DNA of 64,000 bases from contig CM056381.1 in NCBI GenBank assembly GCA_029718625.1, forward strand, positions 52,880,157 to 52,944,156, written 5' to 3'. This document shows, one piece after another, positions 58,042 to 64,000 of the stretch (within the stretch, counting starts at the first letter, position 1; every line of letters begins with the position of its first letter). Both the position numbers and the translations under genes were made by a program. Origin of the DNA: Synaphobranchus kaupii (lineage: Eukaryota > Chordata > Actinopteri > Anguilliformes > Synaphobranchidae). A model generated the notes under the pieces. The model made no database searches. It was not told the origin of the DNA and saw nothing but the letters and a program-made list of their open reading frames with translations.

Positions 58042-58085
58042 CCTATGCTGATGAAGGTTGTGTAGCCGAAACGCGTCCAGGACTG
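58042..58085 (+). ncRNA. hammerhead ribozyme-like motif downstream of PLE 2
   Basis: CTGATGA (58048-58054), a stem-loop GGTT-GTGT-AGCC (with one extra A before it), GAAA (58068-58071) and a very short stem III A-C/G-T, then C at 58077 as the expected cleavage position. CC(TA)TG upstream can pair with CAGG downstream as stem I. These are the conserved core elements in the right order. Penelope-like elements are known to carry minimal hammerheads with short stem III in their terminal repeats, and this lies about 310 bp after the PLE stop codon. The extra A at the start of stem II and the tiny stem III make activity uncertain. Confidence 0.55.
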
Positions 58086-58089
58086 CTGC

Positions 58090-58550
58090 TATTAAATATA
58101 TCAAACTTACATTGGAGAGTGCTGGCCGTTTTCTTTTTTCTTATTATACCAACAACTGCTGCCCATTTATAACTTGCTTCTGAGAGTGAAGGATGCCTCT
58201 TTCAGCAAGTAGCCATGTAATATTTCCATAGATATATAAGTGAGATATATTTTACTGTCCCTGTAATTTGTCTTCTTAGCCATTTCTTCTTCCCCTCGAA
58301 TGCACAAAAGCTCTCTCACTTCAGAATCTTGCCAATTCTCCATTGTTTTGACTCGTAAACATTGTTGCTTGTTGTTTAAAATAATGGATGTTCGATACTA
58401 CCTAGCTAGCTGGCTAGCAAGCAAGCAGTCGACTAATGTTATATAAACGGTGTTGATTTTAGCTATGAATGATTTACAAAGCAAAAGTGTAGAATTATCG
58501 ATAGCTTTCTAGCCAAGAGCAATGCAAGGCAGGGGTGGCCAACTAGCTAC
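58090..58550. other. PLE 2 trailer and spacer
   Basis: No gene recognised. Confidence 0.4.
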
Positions 58551-58552
58551 CA

Positions 58553-58770
58553 AGGGACCAAAACCGTTGCTCACTAGCGCCACTGCAATTGGCTCCAATA
58601 TAAGTCTTTCACCATGTAAGTCAATAGCAGCAATGTAGTCAATACATTTTTCCCACAAGAAAGGTGCTTTTCCTTCGTCTAATGCCTCTCCATGTGCAGA
58701 TTTTTTTAAATTATTGTGTCGTTTGGACAGGGTATTAACATTTGTTCAGGACCAATCAGGGGTCACTGGG
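58553..58770 (-). repeat. dispersed repeat, inverted partner of 17660-17880
   Basis: Reverse complement of the repeat at about 17.7 kb with numerous small differences. Continues with related GGGGTCACTG words to about 58800. Confidence 0.6.
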
Positions 58771-59882
58771 GTCACTGCCATAGATAGGCTCTATAACTAT
58801 GGTCACTGCACTCACTCGGAGGGGTGTGACCAGAAGGGTGAGACAACAATCATTGGTCTAAAATGCGTAACGCCTGGGGTCTTGGGACAGGGAGACACAG
58901 GCTTTTAAGTGGAAGTTGATGGAGAAGGCTAGGTTACTCCTTTAGTAACCTACCCTGAACAAGCTGATGTTTTGTGGATACAGTTCGTATCCACATGTTT
59001 CGTATCCACATCCACAGTTCGTATCCATGTGTACTTAAGTACACTAATAAATAGTATGATTTGTGGGTATTTGAAAAACACGTAGTACAACTTTATTATG
59101 TCACCAGTGCATTGGAAACAAACTTTAAATGTATTATGGTTAGGTTGATAGAACTACACTGTAAATACACTTATAGATTACTATGACAATTCATGCAACG
59201 CGCAGATAACGCCGTCATATTATAAACTGTTCTATATAAGTGCATGAGTTCTATTTAGACTATATAGAGAAAATTTACTTTAAATTGAATCCTGTTAAAC
59301 TAAGTACAGTATTATGCATTATAGAACTGTGCCTCCAAAATGTCACTATCACATTTCACGTGCATTTTTAAACCATTTTCTGGTACTATTCTGTTCCATG
59401 ACAAATACACTTTAAGTAGGAGAAAACAAACACAACTTTATTAGGACCAAATACTGCTCAATCATCCAAGAACCGCATTTCTAGCATTTTAGTAGCACCA
59501 AATGGAGAAGACAAATAATAATGATAACTAGAAAGGTCGCTCGGAGAGCGCATCCCTCCGCCCATGCTGCATGTTGATGCATGTACTGTAAAATCAGGTA
59601 TACATTGATAAGCAGTTGGAATTAGTTTTGAAGATTTTTTGGGATTATTGAAGTGCTTTTACTACTGACTCTGCAGGGGAAGCTCATACCATGGGCAGAC
59701 AGAGTACGTATGGGTAAATATTTTCCATGTCAAAATGAAATGAAAACTAGTTAAATATGACAGGACTGACAAGCAGTAATCTTGCATGGTGTTTGATCCA
59801 TTTGTCCTTCTTTGTAGGCTATCAGAGATCATTTAGTAGGCCTAGAGTATCATAAAATCTCAATAGAAGATACATTTTGACA
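58771..59882. other. non-coding stretch
   Basis: A short local repetition of 'GTTCGTATCCACATG' words at 58983-59030. No gene recognised. Confidence 0.45.
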
Positions 59883-59995
59883 ATTAACTGGGAATCAGTT
59901 TGAACGGGTGCTACCACCCTGATCACGTGACCTCACATTCTGTTTCACTCCCATATCAGTCTGGTAGCACCCGTTCAAACTGATTCCCAGTTAAT
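59883..59995. repeat. perfect 34-bp inverted repeat with 45-bp loop
   Basis: 59883-59916 and 59962-59995 are exact reverse complements (core GAATCAGTTTGAACGGGTGC). The loop contains TCACGTGA. No mismatch in either arm. Confidence 0.95.
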
Positions 59996-60726
59996 CACAA
60001 CCGTTTAACTAATATGGGGCAGGGCTAATACGATAATTGTACCCACATGACTAACCCACGTTTCATTGCTCAGATTGGTTGTAGGTCTATCCAATTCCGT
60101 GCAGAATAATTTTGGTCTGCAATCGTTGATAAGGTCCCTTGGAAATCCAAAATGAATTGAGTTTCCAGTCAAACCCCATTAACTTTTTTCGAATTGGGTT
60201 TGGCGAAGCTAATGTCATTATATCAAAATTTCTACATCCAATGTTCTTTTAACGATGTGAACAGAGTTCAATTGGCCATAATTAGGTAGCTAACTAACTA
60301 GCGTTTTTTACCTTTCTGTTGTGTGCGCAGGTAACGTTAGTTCCCTGCAGCACCAACAGACAGAAAGAAAATGGAGCCACATTGGCTACGTTAACCATGA
60401 GAGTTCTGATTCACTTTAACAATACATTTTCAAGTTATTTAATACTGGTTAGGCTAACGTTACCAAGCGTAACAAGCCTACAAGGTGTGTGGCTAGCTAG
60501 CCTAGAAGCTAACGCCGTTGTAATAACGTTACTATTTGGTCACCTTCCTAAGCCAGTACACCCAAGTTCGCTACTTCTAGCTAGCGAGGTTGCCTGACTA
60601 GCTAGCCTATTTAAGCTTATCAGTTAATTGATGATGGCTTGAATAGGCAGATAGAATGCTAGTTAGATAGGTGAAAGAACTTCTATAGCCTATCCGTTAA
60701 ATGGAACTCCGCTGGTCAATCACATC
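59996..60726. other. non-coding stretch
   Basis: Rich in GTTAGC/GCTAGC words. No gene recognised; the 92-codon frame at 60319 lacks coding character. Confidence 0.4.
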
Positions 60727-60853
60727 GGGGGGTATGTCAGAAAGCAGGTTTACTGGAATCTCTGAGTTTGCTAACCCTGAGATTGAATGGAATTAATCTC
60801 AGGGTTAGCAAACTCAAAATTTTCACTAAACCCGCTTTCTGGAATACTCCCCC
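60727..60853. mobile_element. 127-bp snap-back MITE
   Basis: Ends are GGGGGTATGTCAGAAAGCAGG and, reversed, GGGGGAGTATTCCAGAAAGCG. The middle folds on itself (GAGTTTGCTAACCCTGAGATT with its reverse complement), so almost the whole unit forms one hairpin. No clear target duplication. Confidence 0.72.
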
Positions 60854-61566
60854 GAATAGTCAGTTACATCAACTACCCAAATCGGCTAGGCTACCAATAA
60901 CACAGAGAAAGGGACCACTTCACGTGAACAGAAACATGTAGCGTAATACTACGATTTTCAGAAATAATATGGTTATTATTACCTTATAAGTACCTCGAAT
61001 GTCGAACGTAGAGCTGTTCCTGTTGTATCCAGCAGACTAGATGTAGTTTTTCTGAAAGAGCAAACTATTTATGCAGGGTTTTAAACTTTAAAGTTGAGGA
61101 CTAGTTGAGGACTAGAAGAATGGGCAATGTAAGGCATATATTCTATTTACTAAACGAAAAGGCCAAAATTATTACACAAAAATAGAAAAACTATTTGTGG
61201 GCTTCAGCTGCTGCCCACGTTTCACTGCCTCACTGCCTGACACCATCTAGTGGTCAAAATCACTAAACATGGCGGCGCCCCCATTGCAAAACATTGTAAA
61301 CGCGTATATATTTATATTTATTTCGAAAACCACTGATCAAATCCGCTCCAAAATGTAATGGGTTCATCCTTGGCCCATACTACACATATATACTATACCA
61401 CACACAAATTGGTCTGGTAGTTTTTACGTAATCCTGCCCACAAACAAACAAACATACAAACAAACTCACCCACACCACCGAAAACATACCCTACCGCCCC
61501 AGCAGAAGGAATAAAAACTTTAGGGTTACAGTCCTTCCAAACAATACAATTGCACAAACAAGGGTA
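60854..61566. other. possible 3' UTR or intergenic DNA of the BEN-domain gene
   Basis: On the minus strand this lies downstream of the BEN stop codon. No polyadenylation signal could be assigned with confidence. Confidence 0.35.
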
Positions 61567-61679
61567 CTAGTTTTGGCTTCCTGAAACATTCTGAGAGAAG
61601 CCTTCGTTGTTACATTTGCAGCGTAGAAGGTTCCGGATCTCATTGACCTCGGGACCAGGGAATTTGTCTTTCACTGCAT
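61567..61679 (-). CDS. BEN-domain protein, 3'-terminal exon
   Basis: On the minus strand a T-rich acceptor 'TTTTGTTTTTACAG' precedes 36 codons and a TAG stop. The first two bases complete a codon split with the upstream exon. The peptide starts AVKDKFPGPEVNEIRNLL and continues R-C-K-C-N-N-E, the closing helix and tail seen in fish BEN-domain proteins. BEN domains bind DNA or partner proteins in chromatin and transcriptional repression. Joined to 61776-61968 it forms a continuous domain. The gene's N-terminal exons were not found in the window. Confidence 0.68.
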
Positions 61680-61775
61680 CTGTAAAAACAAAAATGAAGC
61701 GTGAGACCTCCAACATTTTAAAATAATACAATTAAATCCATTCATAATGATGAGATAAATATGGCATATCTGTAC

Positions 61776-61968
61776 CTACCATCTCTGTGTTCAGTTGGTC
61801 TTTGACCTCGCTGTTCTTTCCATTTCCAGTGAAGGTTGAACGTGATAGGGTGCCTTTTCCAAACACAAGGGTAGCAAGGTCTTCAGTAACAGAGTGACTC
61901 TTGCTACCAATCCTGTTGAACAGGCTCTTGGAGACTTGGATCCTTGGGTTGGCCAGAAACAAAGAACT
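61776..61968 (-). CDS. BEN-domain protein, penultimate exon
   Basis: On the minus strand an acceptor 'TTCATATATAG' is followed by 64 codons plus one base. The donor is TAG|GTACAG (intron starts at 61775), which keeps the phase of the next exon and creates an Asp codon at the joint. The peptide runs 'LANPRIQVSKSLFNRIGSKS', 'SVTEDLATLVFGKGTLSRSTFTG' and 'LNTEMV': the first helices of a BEN domain, with the typical 'DLA..VFG...L..S..TG' block. The alternative donor after GAGATG would put a stop at the start of the last exon. No stops or shifts are present, so this may be a live gene. Confidence 0.7.
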
Positions 61969-62174
61969 CTATATATGAAGATATAAAGGTTCAAAACTAA
62001 TGTACCTACAGGTATTGCGTTATTAAAAGTATAAAGACAAAGATGGTGACAGATATTGTTGAAATCCCTCTATGCACCATGAGGAGAAACCGACTTCCTT
62101 AAAAAAATAAACTGACTTCCTTCTTATTCTTCTTCTTCTGTGTCACACAGTGTTTGGGCAAAAATGTATTTATT
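61969..62174. other. intron-like sequence upstream of the BEN exons
   Basis: No exon recognised. Confidence 0.4.
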
Positions 62175-63016
62175 CTCAGATTTTGATGAAACTCCATCAT
62201 AATAATCCATTGTATGAAAAATGAACACACACAAAAAATTAGCCTTATACGACATGTCGTTTCCGATATAGCCTCCTGAAATTTGCTCAAAACCTCCATC
62301 TTTCGCGCTCACGAGTCGTGAAAATGCGCGAATGTGAATTTCCGATACGTTGAAATATGTGTACTTTTCAAAATGCTATCTAACCATGAAGGTTGAGTAC
62401 CAAAGCTGAAATTTGGTTGATGAGTAGATCTAATATATCTGTTTAACTGGTGTAAATTTCAGAAAAAGTTGTAACTGTCCACATGGTGATCCATTGACAA
62501 GACGGACGGTTGTGTTTTTGACTTTTTTTCACCCGGACCCAAATTTGGAAGGATGTCATTCCTTTACAAATTAATTGATTAGCCTGTACTTGCTTGTGAC
62601 CATAGACATACACCTATAGATAATACACCTGTGATATGGGATGTATATGTCCACTCGTATGGGCACAGGGTGACCTCGAAAATCACCAAAAACATGTGCG
62701 ACTGAACACAGTGGCTACTTTGAGTGCATATAACTTGAAAAGGGAAGGGGGTACAAGTACTCTATTCTTGAAATTTGGAAGAAATTAAGTTAGGATACCA
62801 AGTTTCAGCTCTATAGCTGTTACCAATCCCAAGTTATAAGCTTCCAAAGTCGGAAAAAATCACATTCACCGCGTTTTCACGACTCGCGAGCGCGAAAGAC
62901 GGAGGTTTTGAGCAAATTTCAGGAGGCTATATCTCGGAAACGACATGTCTAATTTTTTCTGTGTGTTAATTTTTCACACAATGGATTATTATGATGGAGT
63001 TTCATCAAAATCTGAG
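62175..63016. mobile_element. element or duplication with about 160-bp inverted arms
   Basis: 62175-62340 and 62858-63016 are reverse complements (outer end CTCAGATTTTGATGAAACTCC). Matching short frames on both strands ('IFHTMDYYDGVSSKSE') come from the arms and are not genes. The 517-bp spacer shows no coding capacity. No target duplication was found. Confidence 0.75.
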
Positions 63017-64000
63017 AGGGTCATACAGGAACTTTTCAGAAAACTGGTTGATTTGACACGGAATGACCCTTCTACTAGTTTATTTAATATTGTCAATATC
63101 TCAAAAAATACTCGTTTTGTACATCCATGGTTTAAAGTTCAAATTGAAGAAGAAGCTGTATCATTCAGAAATTTTCAACATAATACATTTATTTCAGAAT
63201 AGTCACATACAGTATATATATAATAACCATAACATAAGTAGCCGAATGTATTTAAATACGTTTTTTTTTTAAACTTACAAAAGCGTGTGTGTATTTACAC
63301 AAGAACAGCAACATATTTCAGCACTAAGTGCGACGGGTGGTCGCTGTGGAAATATTTACTGTACAGGACTTTGGCAAAATGTAACAAGAAAACAGCTGTA
63401 GCTGAATATACTGGTAAGTACTTGGTTTCCTAAACATATTTATACGAGAGATTTTGGAGAAAAAAAGTAGGTGTCTTCTAAACCGAAAGTGCATCAGGTA
63501 CTGTATATAGTACAGTAAGCAAGGAAAAATGGCGAATGCTCATTTGTACAACGTTTTTAAAAAATATTATTGTTTCTATACGTGAACATGATTTTCTTAG
63601 CGTGTATAAACGGTGCATTTTACAGTCTGTGGCTGTGGCGAGGGGAGGGGCATAAGTGCTTTGGGCTATTGATAACACCCTCCTATTTTATGGCACTGCA
63701 GTGAAACTGGAGAAGCTGAGGTTTTCGCAAGCGGCTACCCTTTTAAAAAATACTGCATCAAAATTTACGGGGTCTTCTTAAAGCTGTAGTTTATAATTTC
63801 AGACAAACATGAATACTGTAATTGAGATGGATAAGTCTCAACCACTAGGGGCAAAGTTTATAGGGCTACGTGAACATAAAGTAGACTCTCAGGAAGTATA
63901 CTAATAACATGCTTTCCAGGGATGCAAATAAAGAACAATTTCTATAAGTATAATAAAAGACCAGTACAAGTACGTACTTTCAAAACGTATCATAAATTAC
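63017..64000. other. non-coding stretch to window end
   Basis: No gene or repeat recognised. Confidence 0.45.

Noticed and set aside
62099..63202. Short frames with 'MDYYDG' on both strands
   Set aside because: Arise from the two inverted arms at 62175 and 63016; no other coding support.

Overview
This window looks like intergenic or intronic DNA from a ray-finned (teleost) fish. It is AT-rich and has no long intact host reading frame, no operons and no bacterial signals. It is crowded with repeat families typical of fish genomes: Tc1/mariner elements with TA target duplications, Penelope-like retroelements (PLEs) with a GIY-YIG endonuclease, a CR1/L2-type LINE tail, Ty3/gypsy-like solo LTRs and several families of MITE. 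Frequent 'taggcctac'-like words hint at a clupeiform or related fish, but that is only an impression.

Layout. 1-5 kb: a solo LTR (386-929) with a perfect 5-bp target duplication and an inverted-repeat element (3169-3777). 5-16 kb: a terminal-exon candidate (5173-5302), a truncated Tc1 end, one truncated copy (6241-7245) and one 2.8-kb palindromic copy (12836-15671) of a foldback-type element, a 1-kb solo LTR (8993-10003), a decayed proline-rich reading frame (10473-11756) and a MITE (12074-12760). 16-30 kb: mostly featureless, with a probable THAP-domain first exon (23611-23674), a TTAA-flanked MITE (24517-25157), a third solo LTR (25771-26259), a direct duplication near 27.4 kb and an inverted-repeat element at 28-29 kb. 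30-38 kb: a decayed Tc1/mariner element (30259-31816) and a second terminal-exon candidate (32654-32816), homologous to the one at 5.2 kb. 38-46 kb: nested and duplicated repeats with GGGCCC-type ends, a LINE-like endonuclease remnant, a 25-bp minisatellite and LTR-like DNA. 47.7-58.1 kb: the densest region. A gypsy RNase H fragment is fused in frame to a PLE reverse transcriptase. That PLE is interrupted first by a LINE tail and then by a Tc1 element with a single nonsense codon. Further on lie a deleted mariner and a second PLE, itself split by another Tc1-type element whose third catalytic residue is deleted. A hammerhead-ribozyme-like core follows the second PLE. 58-64 kb: hairpins, a small MITE, and on the minus strand two exons that join in phase to encode the C-terminal part of a BEN-domain protein (61567-61968).

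How it works together: there is no pathway here. Host coding potential is limited to scattered exon candidates (two paralogous last exons, a THAP-type first exon, a BEN-domain exon pair). The rest is a layered record of transposition whose relative ages can be read from the nesting. I found no CRISPR array, no rRNA, no convincing tRNA gene, and no clearly new multigene system.
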